In this document: in pieces, positions 47,487 through 59,694 of the stretch | Layout of the letters: each line of letters opens with the position of its first letter | How positions within the stretch are numbered: the first letter of the stretch is position 1 | Assembly (NCBI RefSeq): GCF_001941845.1 | Contig: NZ_CP018870.1 | Span: 5,303,501-5,367,500 of the forward strand | DNA: 64,000 nt | Direction: 5' to 3' | DNA from: Streptomyces sp. TN58 | GTDB taxonomy: Bacteria > Actinomycetota > Actinomycetes > Streptomycetales > Streptomycetaceae | The notes under the pieces: model-generated | What the model was told of the DNA's origin: nothing | The model's database searches: none | The model's input: only the letters and a program-made list of their open reading frames with translations | Made by a program: the position numbers and the translations under genes

Positions 47487-50400
47487 TCACATGGCGCCCG
47501 GCATCCGGCCGAGCTGGACCAGAGACGTGCCCCGACGCCGCGAGACGAAGTACCCCCGGCCCGGCGGCATCGGCCGCGGCCGGACGGTGCCCACCAGATC
47601 GCCCTCCGCGGGATCGCCGGACAGGACGATGCCCTGCGCGCCCAGCTCCTTGATCCGCTGCATGAACGACTCGTACATCGAGCGGGAGGCACCCGCCGTG
47701 CTGCGCGCGATGACGAAGCGGACACCCGTGTCGCGGGCGAAGGGCAGGTACTCCACCAGCGGCGCCAGCGGATTGCCCTGGCTCGTCGCCACCAGGTCGA
47801 AGTCGTCGATGATGATGTACACGTCCGGGCCCGTCCACCAGCTGCGGTCGCGCAGCTGCTGCGGGGTGACGTCCGCGGGCGGCTGCCGCCGCGAGAACAC
47901 CCCGCCCAGCGCCTCCATGTGCGTCTGCAGCGAGTTCGCCATCGGCGCGTACTCCAGCAGGTGCGCCTCCGGCAGCGACCCCAGCAGCGTCCGCCGGTAG
48001 TCGCCGACGACCAGACGCGCCTGGTCCGGCGTGTACCGCTCCGCGATCTGCTTGGCGATGAGCCGCAGCAGGTTCGTCTTGCCGGACTCGCTCTCGCCGA
48101 ACACCAGCAGGAAGGGGTCGCTCTCGAAGTCGACGAACACCGGCTCCAGATCGGTCTCGTCGATGCCGATCGCGATCCCGCGCTCGGGGAACTCCCCGCC
48201 CTTGGGCAGCTGGTCGGAGTGGAGCAGCCGCGGCAGCAGCCGCACGCCCGGAGCCGCCGGCCCCGCCCAGTTCTGCCGGACCGCCTCAACGAACGCCGCC
48301 GTCGCCTCCGACAGGTCGCCGGCCTCGTGGCTGCCGTCGATCCGCGGCAGCGCGCCCAGGAAGTGCAGCTTCTCCGCCACCTGGCCGCGGCCCGGCATCC
48401 CCGTGGGGACGTTCGCCGCGACCTTCCGGTCGAACTCCGAGTCCATCGTGTCGCCCAGCCGCAGCTCCAGCCGGCTGAGCATCTGGTCCTTCAGCGCCGC
48501 CCGGACCTCCATGTACCGGCCCGCGGTGATCACCACGTGGATGCCGTAGCCCAGACCGCGCGCCGCGATGTCCGTGACGACCTGCTCCAGCACCTCGTAC
48601 TCGCCGCGGAAGTTGCCCCAGCCGTCGACGACCAGGAACACGTCCCCCCACGGCTCGTGCGGCAGGTCGCCCGCCGCCCGCCGGCGGCGGTAGGTGCCGA
48701 TCGAGTCGATGTTGTTCGCCCGGAAGAACTCCTCGCGGCGGTTGAGGATCCCGCCGACCTCCGCGACCGTGCGCCGCACCCGCTCCGGGTCCAGACGCGA
48801 GGCGATACCGCCCACGTGCGGCAGGTCCGAGACCGCCGACAGGCTGCCGCCACCGAAGTCCAGCCCGTAGAACTGCACCTCGCGCGGGGTGTGGGTGAGC
48901 GCGAAGGAGGAGATCAGCGTCCGCATCAGCGTCGACTTGCCCGACTGGGGACCGCCGACCACCATCATGTGGCCCGCCGCACCGGAGAAGTCCCGGTACA
49001 GCACCTCGCGCCGCTGCTCGAACGGCTTGTCGATCAGGCCGAGCGGCACGATCAGCCCGCCCGGGCGCGTGTAGCCCTCCGCGTGCAGCCCGCGCTCCGC
49101 GCTCGGCGCCAGCGCCGGCAGCAGCTGGTCCAGCGGCGGGGCCTGGTCGAGCGGCGGCAGCCACACCTGGTGCGCCGGCACGCCCTGGCCCTCCAGCCGG
49201 CTCACGATCACGTCCAGCACGGTGTCCGCGAGTGCGTCGTCCTCCCGCGCCGACCGCGCGGCCAGGTACGCCGGGTCCGGCGCCGCGTACACCACCGGCA
49301 CGGGCGCCGCCGTGAACAGCGCGGGGCGCCGCTCCACCGGGAACTGCCCCACCGACAGGTCCGGCCCGCCCGAGCGGTAGGTGCCCGACACGTACGCCGC
49401 CTTGAAGCGGACCATCTCGTCCGTACCGAACTTCAGATAGCCCGAACCGGGCACCGACGGCAGGTGGTAGGCGTCGGGAACACCGATCGCCGTCCGCGAC
49501 TCCGCCGCCGAGAAGGTCCGCAGACCGATCCGGTACGACAGGTAGGTGTCCAGGCCGCGCAGCTTGCCCTCCTCCAGCCGCTGCGAGGCCAGCAGCAGGT
49601 GCACGCCCAGCGAACGGCCGATGCGGCCGATCTGGATGAACATGTCGATGAAGTCGGGCTTCGCCGTCAGCAGCTCGCTGAACTCGTCGATCACCAGCAC
49701 CAGCGACGCCAGCGGCTCCAGCGGCGCGCCGGCCGCGCGGGCCTTCTCGTAGTCGTGGATGTTGGCGTAGTTGCCCGCCGAACGCAGCAGCTCCTGACGG
49801 CGCTGCAGCTCACCGCGGATCGAGTCGCCCATGCGGTCCACGAGCGTGAGGTCGTCCGCGAGGTTGGTGATGACGGCCGCGACGTGCGGCATCTGCCCCA
49901 TGCCCGTGAAGGTCGCACCGCCCTTGAAGTCGGCGAGCACGAAGTTCAGCGTCTCCGAGGTGTGCGTGACCGCCAGGCCCAGCACCAGCGTGCGCAGCAG
50001 CTCCGACTTGCCGGAACCGGTCGCGCCGACACACAGGCCGTGCGGGCCCATGCCCTCCTGCGCGGCCTCCTTGAGGTCCAGCATGACCGGCGCGCCGTCC
50101 TCGCCGACGCCGATCGGCACACGCAGCCGCTCACCCGCGGACCGCGGCCGCCAGGTCCGCGCCACGTCGACCGCGGCCGCGTCGCCCAGGTTCAGCAGGT
50201 CCGTGAAGTCCAGGTTCGCCAGCAGCGGCTCGTCGTCGTCCCCGCCGCCCGTGCGCAGCGGCGCCAGCTGCCGTGCCAGGGCCTCCGCCGCGGGCAGCGA
50301 CAGGGTGTCCGGCACACCCTCGTACGCGACCCCGCCGCCCGACTCCAGACGCAGCCGGCCCGGCCGCACCACGACCGACAGGCCGCCGCGCGGCTCGTCC

Positions 50401-51443
50401 AGCTCGCCCGCGACCACCTCGACGATGGTGACGCCCTGAAGGCCCTCGGCCGCCGCGAACACCGAGTCCGGGGGCACCATGCCGCCGTCCAGCACGACCA
50501 CCAGGTGCGGCTGGTCCAGCACCGGGGACACGTCGCGGCTGAACCGCGGACGCCCCTCCAGCCGCGACGCCAGCATCCCCTCCAGCTCGGCGAGGTCGTC
50601 GCCGAACAGCCGCTTCGTACCCGCCCCGTCGACCTGCCCCGGCAGCTGCGTGTGCGGCAGCCACTTCGTCCAGTCCCACGAGGGCACCGCACCCGGCGCG
50701 GCCACCACGGCCACCATCAGGTCCTCGGGGGAGTGCAGCGTCGCCAGCTGCGCGACCAGCGCCCGCGCCGCGCCCCGCGCCGACTCCGGCTCCCCGGACA
50801 CCGCCACGTGGTAGAAGGCCCGCATCGACACCGCCATCGGCAGCCCCTCCAGCGAGGAGTGCACCTTCAGGAAGCGCTGCATCGCACCGGCCGTCAGCGG
50901 CTCCAGCTCGTCCACCGGCGCCGTCTCCGGCGCCACCAGCGGCGTCGCCAGGCGCTGCGCGCCCAGCCCCAGCCGGGCCTGGCCGAAGTCCGGATCGCCG
51001 ACCCGCCGCTCCCACAGCCGCGAACCGTCCGCCACCACCGACCACAACTGCTCCGGCGACGGGTGCAGGTAGAGCTGCGCGTCCCGCTGCGCCCGCGCCG
51101 TGCGCCGCACCTGACGGCGCGTCTGGGCGAGGTACTTGAGGTAGTCCCGGCGCACATCGGCCATTTGCCCCTGCGTACCGCGCCGGTAGCGCACCAGCTG
51201 GGCCACGACCATGCCCACCGTCGACGCCAGCATCAGCACACCCATGATGCGCATGAAGGGGGCCGCACCCGGCATGAAGAAGAAGACGACGGAGGAGCCC
51301 ATGCCGAGCATCGGCAGGAGCTGCATCAGCATGCCCTCCTGCTGCCCGCGCGGCAGTTCGGGAGGAGCTTCCAGCTTCAGCTCCTCCGAGGGGACCTCGG
51401 GCGGCAGGGACCGCGGCGGGCGTTTGACGACGATCTGGCTCAC
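47487..51443 (-). CDS. eccC: Type VII secretion FtsK/SpoIIIE ATPase EccC (fused EccCa-EccCb)
   Basis: A 1318-residue motor. Two N-terminal transmembrane segments (near residues 38-90) precede a DUF region and three FtsK/SpoIIIE ATPase domains with Walker A motifs GATGSGKS (K479), GGPQSGKST (K836) and GESESGKTN (K1122). VLVIDEFSELL supplies a Walker B in the first. It is a single chain as in most actinobacteria, not split as in mycobacterial ESX-1. Start GTG 51443 gives VSQIVVKRPPRSLPPEVP, the typical opening. It should recognise the YxxxD tail of the WXG100 dimer. It is divergent from eccD. Confidence 0.95.
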   Translation of the reverse strand: MSQIVVKRPPRSLPPEVPSEELKLEAPPELPRGQQEGMLMQLLPMLGMGSSVVFFFMPGAAPFMRIMGVLMLASTVGMVVAQLVRYRRGTQGQMADVRRDYLKYLAQTRRQVRRTARAQRDAQLYLHPSPEQLWSVVADGSRLWERRVGDPDFGQARLGLGAQRLATPLVAPETAPVDELEPLTAGAMQRFLKVHSSLEGLPMAVSMRAFYHVAVSGEPESARGAARALVAQLATLHSPEDLMVAVVAAPGAVPSWDWTKWLPHTQLPGQVDGAGTKRLFGDDLAELEGMLASRLEGRPRFSRDVSPVLDQPHLVVVLDGGMVPPDSVFAAAEGLQGVTIVEVVAGELDEPRGGLSVVVRPGRLRLESGGGVAYEGVPDTLSLPAAEALARQLAPLRTGGGDDDEPLLANLDFTDLLNLGDAAAVDVARTWRPRSAGERLRVPIGVGEDGAPVMLDLKEAAQEGMGPHGLCVGATGSGKSELLRTLVLGLAVTHTSETLNFVLADFKGGATFTGMGQMPHVAAVITNLADDLTLVDRMGDSIRGELQRRQELLRSAGNYANIHDYEKARAAGAPLEPLASLVLVIDEFSELLTAKPDFIDMFIQIGRIGRSLGVHLLLASQRLEEGKLRGLDTYLSYRIGLRTFSAAESRTAIGVPDAYHLPSVPGSGYLKFGTDEMVRFKAAYVSGTYRSGGPDLSVGQFPVERRPALFTAAPVPVVYAAPDPAYLAARSAREDDALADTVLDVIVSRLEGQGVPAHQVWLPPLDQAPPLDQLLPALAPSAERGLHAEGYTRPGGLIVPLGLIDKPFEQRREVLYRDFSGAAGHMMVVGGPQSGKSTLMRTLISSFALTHTPREVQFYGLDFGGGSLSAVSDLPHVGGIASRLDPERVRRTVAEVGGILNRREEFFRANNIDSIGTYRRRRAAGDLPHEPWGDVFLVVDGWGNFRGEYEVLEQVVTDIAARGLGYGIHVVITAGRYMEVRAALKDQMLSRLELRLGDTMDSEFDRKVAANVPTGMPGRGQVAEKLHFLGALPRIDGSHEAGDLSEATAAFVEAVRQNWAGPAAPGVRLLPRLLHSDQLPKGGEFPERGIAIGIDETDLEPVFVDFESDPFLLVFGESESGKTNLLRLIAKQIAERYTPDQARLVVGDYRRTLLGSLPEAHLLEYAPMANSLQTHMEALGGVFSRRQPPADVTPQQLRDRSWWTGPDVYIIIDDFDLVATSQGNPLAPLVEYLPFARDTGVRFVIARSTAGASRSMYESFMQRIKELGAQGIVLSGDPAEGDLVGTVRPRPMPPGRGYFVSRRRGTSLVQLGRMPGAM

Positions 51444-51566
51444 CGGAGCATCAATCCCTCGAAAACGGACGGGACGTCGCAACCGGCGCCCCCAAGTCCC
51501 GGGCGCGAAGGGGGTATCCCCCACGCGACGGTGATCCTACTTGCCGACTGTCGCTCATACGCCCGG

Positions 51567-51572
51567 TAGGGT
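51567..51572 (+). promoter_or_regulatory. Possible -10 of eccD
   Basis: TAGGGT lies 68 bases before the GTG start. TTGCCG at 51541-51546 is a candidate -35 but at a long, 20-base spacing, so confidence is low. Confidence 0.3.
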
Positions 51573-51639
51573 GTCGCGCGCAGCATGCGCATCCGCGAAT
51601 CGAGCACGGGCGCGGGCACCAACCAAGGGGGTCACGCAG

Positions 51640-53157
51640 GTGAGTACGGCCGGGACGACGGGTTTCTGCAGGGTCACCGTCGTGGCCCCCGACAGCCGCA
51701 TCGACGTCGCCCTCCCCGAGGACATCGCCGTCGCCGACGTCTACCCCGAGCTGCTGCGCCTCACCGGCCAGACCCAGCCCGTCGGCGCCCCGACCGGCTT
51801 CCACCTCGTACGCCGCTCCGGAACCGTCCTCGACGGCGCACGCACCCTCGCCGCCCAGCAGGTCCTCGACGGCGAGGTGCTGAGCCTGCGCCCCTTCGCC
51901 GAGTCCCTGCCGCCGGCCGTCTTCGACGACGTGTCCGACGCCGTCGCCTCCGCCGTCGTCCGCGACCGGCACCGCTGGAGCGACGACATGCTGCGCGGCG
52001 CCGGGCTGGCCGGCGCGGCGGTGCTGCTCGTCATGCTGGGCTTCGTCCTCTGGTACGCCGACCCCGTCCGCCACGACATGCACGGCCTGCCCGGGATCAT
52101 CGCCGGCGCCGTCGGCGTCCTGCTCACCGCCGTCGCCGGGGTGCGCGCGCGCGTCTACCGCGACCGCCTCTCCGCCGTGGCCCTGGGCCTCGGAGCCCTC
52201 CCGCACCTGCTGATCGCCGGATCCGGGATCATCGGCCCCGCCGTCGGCGACGGCCCCGGCCGGCTCCAGTTCCTGCTGGGCTGCGTCTGCGTGCTGGTCG
52301 CCTCCGTCGCCCTGGTCGCGCTCACCCCCAGCGGCGACGCCCCCTTCGTCGCGGCCACCTTCGTCGCCGCCACCGGCACCCTCGCCACCTTCGCGGCGAT
52401 CGCCACCGAGGCCTCCGCCACCTCCGCCGCCGCCGTCTGCGCACCCGTCGCCATCGGCCTCGTCGCCTTCCTCCCCGGCCTGTCCGCGCGCTTCGCCCGG
52501 CTGCCCATCGGCTACGCCGCCCCGCAGAGCGCAGCCGACGATTACGTCGACCATGCGGTGAGCCCCGACCGCTACGAGACCGCCCCGTACGGCGACCAGG
52601 CCGACGCCGACCAGCACGAGCAGGGCACCCCCCTCGACGCCGAGGCGATCGCCGCCCAGGCCCGCCGCGGCCACGAGATGCTGCTCGGCCTGGTCGCCGG
52701 CTGCGCCGCGGTCGCCGTCGGAGCCGCCGCCGTCCTCGGCTTCTCCGACAACACCTGGGGCCGCCTCCTCGCCCTGGCCACCGGGCTCGCCATGCTGCTG
52801 CGCGCCCGCCTCTTCCGCTACACCTCCCAGGTCGTGTGCGCCCTGACCGCCGGCCTCGCCGCCGTCGCCCTGCTGATCCTGGGCCTCTCCCTGCACCCGC
52901 CGCAGGCCCTGCTCGAAGCCCTCGTCCTGGAGCAGGACCGCAGCGGCCTGGACCTCCGTACGATCTGGCTCACCGCGGCGGTCGCCGCCGGCGCCGCCCT
53001 CCTCGCCGGAATTGCGCTTGTCATCCCCCGCAAGGGCCTGTCACCCTTCTGGGGAAGGCTGCTCGACCTCACCGAGGCGGCGGTCCTGCTCAGCCTGGTG
53101 CCCCTGACCCTGGCCGTGCTCGACGTCTACGCCCGGGCCCGCGCTCTCACCAGCTGA
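51640..53157 (+). CDS. eccD: Type VII secretion integral membrane protein EccD
   Basis: A 505-residue protein. A ubiquitin-like (YukD) N-terminal domain spans about 1-90 (FCRVTVVAPDSRIDVALPEDIAVADVYPELLRLTG). About eleven transmembrane helices follow, with a cytoplasmic loop DYVDHAVSPDRYETAPYGDQ near the middle. EccD dimers form the putative conducting part of the ESX membrane complex. GTG 51640 follows AAGGGG. It ends 182 bases before rpsO. Confidence 0.93.
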   Translation: MSTAGTTGFCRVTVVAPDSRIDVALPEDIAVADVYPELLRLTGQTQPVGAPTGFHLVRRSGTVLDGARTLAAQQVLDGEVLSLRPFAESLPPAVFDDVSDAVASAVVRDRHRWSDDMLRGAGLAGAAVLLVMLGFVLWYADPVRHDMHGLPGIIAGAVGVLLTAVAGVRARVYRDRLSAVALGLGALPHLLIAGSGIIGPAVGDGPGRLQFLLGCVCVLVASVALVALTPSGDAPFVAATFVAATGTLATFAAIATEASATSAAAVCAPVAIGLVAFLPGLSARFARLPIGYAAPQSAADDYVDHAVSPDRYETAPYGDQADADQHEQGTPLDAEAIAAQARRGHEMLLGLVAGCAAVAVGAAAVLGFSDNTWGRLLALATGLAMLLRARLFRYTSQVVCALTAGLAAVALLILGLSLHPPQALLEALVLEQDRSGLDLRTIWLTAAVAAGAALLAGIALVIPRKGLSPFWGRLLDLTEAAVLLSLVPLTLAVLDVYARARALTS

Positions 53158-53180
53158 GACGGGGCCGAGCGGCAGCCTGG

Positions 53181-53339
53181 TACGCTGTGTGACGGCCGTT
53201 TGTGTACGCGTCCCCCGGATTCCCTGCGAAGGGGTCTGTGGACTGCGCTCAGCGGACCCCGCCTCCCGAGTAACGGAAGCTCCCCAGAGACTCAGACCTG
53301 GGGCACTCGGTGGCAACGAAGACCAAACGAGGAGTACGC
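53181..53339 (+). promoter_or_regulatory. rpsO promoter region and structured leader
   Basis: TACGCT at 53181-53186 (in TGGTACGCTGTG) is a likely -10. The following leader of about 145 bases can form two hairpins: GGGGTCTG/CGGACCCC (53231-53238 with 53253-53260) and CCCCAG/CTGGGG (53282-53287 with 53298-53303), before GGAG and the GTG. S15 is known to autoregulate through leader structures in several phyla, so this may be such a site. Confidence 0.45.
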
Positions 53340-53627
53340 GTGCCGCTCGACGCCGCTACGAAGAAGCAGATCATCACCGAGTTCGGTGCCAAGGAGGGCG
53401 ACACCGGCTCCCCCGAGGTCCAGGTCGCGATGCTCTCCCGCCGGATCTCGGACCTGACCGAGCACCTCAAGACCCACAAGCACGACCACCACTCCCGTCG
53501 TGGTCTGCTGATCCTGGTCGGCCAGCGCCGCCGCCTGCTGCAGTACCTGGCCAAGAAGGACATCCAGCGCTTCCGTACGCTGGTCGAGCGCCTCGGCATC
53601 CGCCGCGGTGCGGCCGGCGCCAAGTAA
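53340..53627 (+). CDS. rpsO: 30S ribosomal protein S15
   Basis: A 95-residue protein. It contains [68 protein letters not shown], the conserved core contacting 16S rRNA helices 20-22. GTG 53340 follows GAGGAG at the right distance; an upstream in-frame GTG at 53310 adds ten non-family residues. rpsO-pnp order is conserved. Confidence 0.97.
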   Translation: MPLDAATKKQIITEFGAKEGDTGSPEVQVAMLSRRISDLTEHLKTHKHDHHSRRGLLILVGQRRRLLQYLAKKDIQRFRTLVERLGIRRGAAGAK

Positions 53628-53638
53628 GACGCCGTGAA

Positions 53639-53673
53639 GGGAGCGGTTCCCACATCCGGGGGCCGCTCCCTTT
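53639..53673 (+). terminator. Hairpin between rpsO and pnp
   Basis: GGGAGCGGTTCCC pairs with GGGGGCCGCTCCC (two G-U wobbles), followed by TTT. In Streptomyces the rpsO-pnp intergenic hairpin is known as an RNase III processing region with partial readthrough. The rest of the 306-base gap holds TAGTCT at 53705-53710, a candidate pnp -10, and otherwise nothing I recognise. Confidence 0.7.
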
Positions 53674-53933
53674 GCTGTACGTGCGGTACGGACCGGTCCC
53701 TTTGTAGTCTGGAACGGACGCACGTGTACGTCCGACGACGAGACGTGCACAACTGAAGAGGAGGAGCGCCCTCCCACGCCGCCGGTCCTCGGTAGTGGCA
53801 CCCGGAATGCCCACGCGGGCAACGAACCGGGTGCTTCGATCGAAGACCGGCCAGCACGCCAGGAGCGCTTCTCCGCAACCGTCCTCCGCCACACGGGCGG
53901 CGGACGGAGACGACGAAAATGGAGAAAACGCTA

Positions 53934-56158
53934 GTGGAGAACGAGACCCACTACGCCGAGGCCGTCATCGACAACGGCTCCTTCGGCACCCGCACCATCC
54001 GCTTCGAGACGGGCCGCCTGGCCCGCCAGGCCGCCGGCTCCGCCGTTGCCTACCTGGACGACGACACGATGGTGCTGTCCGCCACCACCGCGTCGAAGAA
54101 GCCCAAGGACCAGCTCGACTTCTTCCCCCTCACGGTGGACGTCGAGGAGCGGCAGTACGCGGCCGGCAAGATCCCCGGCTCCTTCTTCCGCCGCGAGGGC
54201 CGGCCCTCCGAGGACGCGATCCTCACCTGCCGCCTGATCGACCGCCCGCTGCGCCCGTCCTTCAAGAAGGGCCTGCGCAACGAGATCCAGGTCGTCGCCA
54301 CCGTCATGGCGCTCAACCCGGACCACCTGTACGACGTCATCGCGATCAACGCCGCGTCCGCGTCCACGCAGCTCGCCGGCCTGCCCTTCTCCGGCCCGAT
54401 CGGCGGCGTCCGCGTCGCGCTGATCCGCGGCCAGTGGGTGGCGTTCCCGACGCACACCGAGCTTGAGGACGCCGTCTTCGACATGGTCGTCGCGGGCCGC
54501 ACCCTGGAGGACGGCGACGTCGCGATCATGATGGTCGAGGCCGAGGCCACCGAGAAGACCATCGCCCTCGTCAAGGGCGGCGCCGAGGCGCCGACCGAGG
54601 AGATCGTCGCCGCCGGCCTCGACGCCGCGAAGCCGTTCATCAAGGTCCTCTGCAAGGCCCAGTCGGACCTCGCCGCCAAGGCCGCCAAGCCCGAGGGCGA
54701 GTTCCCGGTCTTCCTGGACTACCAGGACGACGTGTACGAGGCCCTCGCGGCCGCCGTCAAGGGCGAGCTCTCCCAGGCGCTGACCATCGCGGGCAAGCAG
54801 GACCGCGAGGCCGAGCTGGACCGCGTCAAGGAGATCGCCGCCGAGAAGCTCCTCCCGGCCTTCGAAGGCCGCGAGAAGGAGATCTCCGCCGCGTACCGCA
54901 GCCTGACCAAGGCCCTGGTGCGCGAGCGCGTCATCAAGGACAAGGTCCGCATCGACGGCCGCGGGATCACGGACATCCGTACCCTCGCCGCCGAGGTCGA
55001 GGCCATCCCGCGCGTGCACGGCTCGGCGCTGTTCGAGCGTGGCGAGACCCAGATCCTGGGCGTCACCACCCTCAACATGCTCCGCATGGAGCAGCAGCTG
55101 GACACCCTCTCCCCGGTGACCCGCAAGCGCTACATGCACAACTACAACTTCCCGCCGTACTCCGTCGGCGAGACCGGCCGCGTCGGTTCGCCGAAGCGCC
55201 GCGAGATCGGCCACGGCGCGCTCGCCGAGCGCGCGATCGTGCCGGTCCTCCCGACCCGCGAGGAGTTCCCCTACGCGATCCGCCAGGTGTCCGAGGCCCT
55301 CGGCTCCAACGGTTCGACGTCCATGGGATCGGTCTGCGCCTCCACCATGTCGCTGCTGAACGCCGGTGTGCCCCTCAAGGCCCCCGTCGCCGGTATCGCC
55401 ATGGGCCTGATCTCCCAGGAGATCGACGGCAAGACCCACTACGTCGCCCTCACCGACATCCTCGGTGCGGAGGACGCCTTCGGCGACATGGACTTCAAGG
55501 TCGCCGGCACCAAGGAGTTCGTCACCGCGCTCCAGCTGGACACCAAGCTCGACGGCATCCCGGCCTCCGTCCTGGCCGCCGCCCTCAAGCAGGCCCGCGA
55601 CGCCCGCCTCCACATCCTCGACGTGATGATGGAAGCGATCGACACGCCGGACGAGATGTCCCCGAACGCCCCGCGGATCATCACCGTCAAGATCCCGGTG
55701 GACAAGATCGGTGAGGTCATCGGCCCCAAGGGCAAGATGATCAACCAGATCCAGGAGGACACCGGCGCCGAGATCACGATCGAGGACGACGGCACCATCT
55801 ACATCGGTGCCGCCGACGGCCCGGCCGCCGAGGCCGCCCGCGCCACGATCAACGGCATCGCCAACCCGACCATGCCGGAGGTCGGCGAGCGCTACCTGGG
55901 TACGGTCGTCAAGACCACCACCTTCGGTGCCTTCGTCTCCCTGCTCCCCGGCAAGGACGGCCTCCTGCACATCTCGCAGATCCGCAAGCTCGCCGGTGGC
56001 AAGCGCGTGGAGAACGTCGAGGACGTGCTCGCGGTCGGCACCAAGGTCCAGGTCGAGATCGCCGAGATCGACCAGCGCGGCAAGCTCTCCCTGATCCCCG
56101 TGATCGAGGGCGAGGCCGACGCCGCCTCCGAAGACGCTGACAAGGACGACTCCGACAA

Positions 56159-56162
<4 letters not shown>
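53934..56162 (+). CDS. pnp: Polyribonucleotide nucleotidyltransferase (PNPase)
   Basis: A 742-residue phosphorolytic 3'-5' exoribonuclease, which in Streptomyces also makes 3' tails. Two RNase PH domains ([51 protein letters not shown]-type [12 protein letters not shown] and [16 protein letters not shown] with catalytic residues) flank a helical domain. KH ([28 protein letters not shown]) and S1 ([30 protein letters not shown]) domains follow. GTG 53934 is preferred: GGAG lies nine bases upstream and the codons from ATG 53919 (AAA, CTA) are atypical. The stop overlaps the M16 start (GTGA). Confidence 0.96.
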
Positions 56163-58317
<2,155 letters not shown>

Positions 58318-58331
58318 CGGACTGATTCACG

Positions 58332-58784
58332 ATGCGCGCGAAGATCACGTACCTCATCACGGCCGCCGTCCTGGTCGTCTACTTCGTCCTGGTCGGCGGC
58401 CGGGGCCTGCTGCTGATCCGGCAGGGAACATGGCTCACCGTCACCTTCGGCGTGGCCGTGCTGATCCTGCCGCTCATCGGGATCTGGTTCCTCTGGAAGA
58501 ACACACAGTTCGTCACCAAGGCCAACCAGCTCGCCGGTGAGCTGGAGGCCGAGGGCGGCCTGCCCGTGGACGAGCTGGAGCGCGACCAGTACGGCCGGAT
58601 CCTGCGGGACTCCGCCGACGAGGTCTTCGCGCGCCGCAAGGCCGAGACCGAGGATGCGCCGGGGGACTGGCGCAGCTGGTTCCGGCTCGCCGTCGCCTAC
58701 CACGACGCCCGCGACACCCCGCGGGCGCGCAAGGCCATGCAGCGGGCGATCGCCCTGCACGACAAGAAGCCCGTACAGGTCTGA
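58332..58784 (+). CDS. Small membrane protein, 150 aa
   Basis: Two transmembrane helices (ITYLITAAVLVVYFVLVGG and LTVTFGVAVLILPLIGIWFLW) are followed by a cytoplasmic tail rich in charged helices (FVTKANQLAGELEAEGGLPVDELERD; WFRLAVAYHDARDTPRARKAMQRAIALH). The last part resembles a single TPR-like unit. Conserved actinobacterial hypothetical by appearance; no function assigned. It starts 14 bases after dapB, so likely co-transcribed. Its stop lies in a terminator hairpin. Confidence 0.8.
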   Translation: MRAKITYLITAAVLVVYFVLVGGRGLLLIRQGTWLTVTFGVAVLILPLIGIWFLWKNTQFVTKANQLAGELEAEGGLPVDELERDQYGRILRDSADEVFARRKAETEDAPGDWRSWFRLAVAYHDARDTPRARKAMQRAIALHDKKPVQV

Positions 58785-58797
58785 CACCTGTACGGGC
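58769..58797. terminator. 12-bp hairpin spanning the stop codon
   Basis: GCCCGTACAGGT (58769-58780) pairs with ACCTGTACGGGC (58786-58797); the TGA stop is in the loop. It separates two convergent genes. Confidence 0.7.
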
Positions 58798-58836
58798 TCC
58801 CCGTGGCGCCTCCCGGCAGATCCCGGGATCCGGCTG

Positions 58837-59406
58837 TCAGGCGGGCACGGGCCGGTACTGCTCGGCCCAGGCCCCGACCGTGTCCGCGGCCCGGTCGAAG
58901 GCCTCGGCCCGCGACAGGAAATCGGCGCTGTGGTCGGTCAGGAGCACCGGCGGCTCCTCCTCGCCGCGTGCGGACACGGTCAGCGCCTGCCCCTGCACGG
59001 TCCTCGGCAGTCCGAGCCAGCGCACCGGCTGCTGCACCGTGCGGATCTCGCCGACCTCGTGCCACGCGATGGTGCGGGTCGTGAAGAACCCGATGCGGCG
59101 CAGGCCCGTACGGCTCACCCAGACGCCCACGCGCAGCATTTGCAGTGCCGACGCGAGGACGGCGAGGGCGGCCACCAGGCAGGTGCCGGTCCCGGCCCAG
59201 CCTCCGCCGGCGAAGGCGACGATCATGGTGGCCAGCAGCATGAAGGCGGACAGCAGGAGCAGCACGGCGGCGATGGCCACACGCCAGGGCCCGGGCCGGT
59301 AGGGGCGCCGCCAGCGGTCGTGGTCGTCGTCGGCATGGGCCAGGACCTCGTCGCCGGCGTCATCCGCATCGGACACGCCGTCGGCCGTCAGGAAGGGCAG
59401 GGGCAC
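58837..59406 (-). CDS. PH-domain-like membrane protein, 189 aa
   Basis: An acidic N-terminus (DADDAGDEVLAHADDDHD), two transmembrane helices (VAIAAVLLLLSAFMLLATMIVAF and GTCLVAALAVLASALQML), then a beta-rich domain: VWVSRTGLRRIGFFTTRTIAWHEVGEIRTVQQPVRW and GQALTVSARGEEEPPVLLTDHSADFL. This is the pattern of actinobacterial bacterial-PH proteins (PF10756-like). Function unknown. It is convergent with the upstream operon. Confidence 0.75.
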   Translation of the reverse strand: MPLPFLTADGVSDADDAGDEVLAHADDDHDRWRRPYRPGPWRVAIAAVLLLLSAFMLLATMIVAFAGGGWAGTGTCLVAALAVLASALQMLRVGVWVSRTGLRRIGFFTTRTIAWHEVGEIRTVQQPVRWLGLPRTVQGQALTVSARGEEEPPVLLTDHSADFLSRAEAFDRAADTVGAWAEQYRPVPA

Positions 59407-59454
59407 GGCTGGACCTCACTCACATGCACGTTCGGTTGGGCTGTGCCCGTGAGG

Positions 59455-59694
59455 CTACCGCCCCTCGGACGCTGTCGACTGCTGCGACTTCTCCGCTGCC
59501 TTGTTCGGCTGCAGCGCCGGTATGCCGAAGAGCAGCGAGCCGGCCAGCCCCGCGACCACGGTCAGCCCGACCAGACTACGGGCGGCCAACTGGGCCTTGC
59601 CCAGCCGCTCGCGCGGCGGCGGAGTGATGTTGCTGCGGAACCGGTCGGCCTCGGCGACGAAGGCGAACGGAACAGGTTCGCGCCGGCGAAACAT
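59455..59694 (-). CDS. Small single-pass membrane protein, 79 aa
   Basis: ATG 59694 has GAGGAG eleven bases upstream, supporting translation. The product reads MFRRREPVPFAFVAEADRFR, then a basic stretch and one hydrophobic helix (LVGLTVVAGLAGSLLFGIPAL), and a short Gln/Ser tail. It should sit in the membrane with a cytoplasmic N-terminus. It is upstream of the PH-domain gene on the same strand and divergent from thyX. No family recognised. Confidence 0.65.
   Translation of the reverse strand: MFRRREPVPFAFVAEADRFRSNITPPPRERLGKAQLAARSLVGLTVVAGLAGSLLFGIPALQPNKAAEKSQQSTASEGR

Noticed and set aside
47373..51569. 1398-codon plus-strand frame opposite eccC
   Set aside because: Arg/His/Gln-rich with no motif; antisense to the clear three-ATPase EccC protein.
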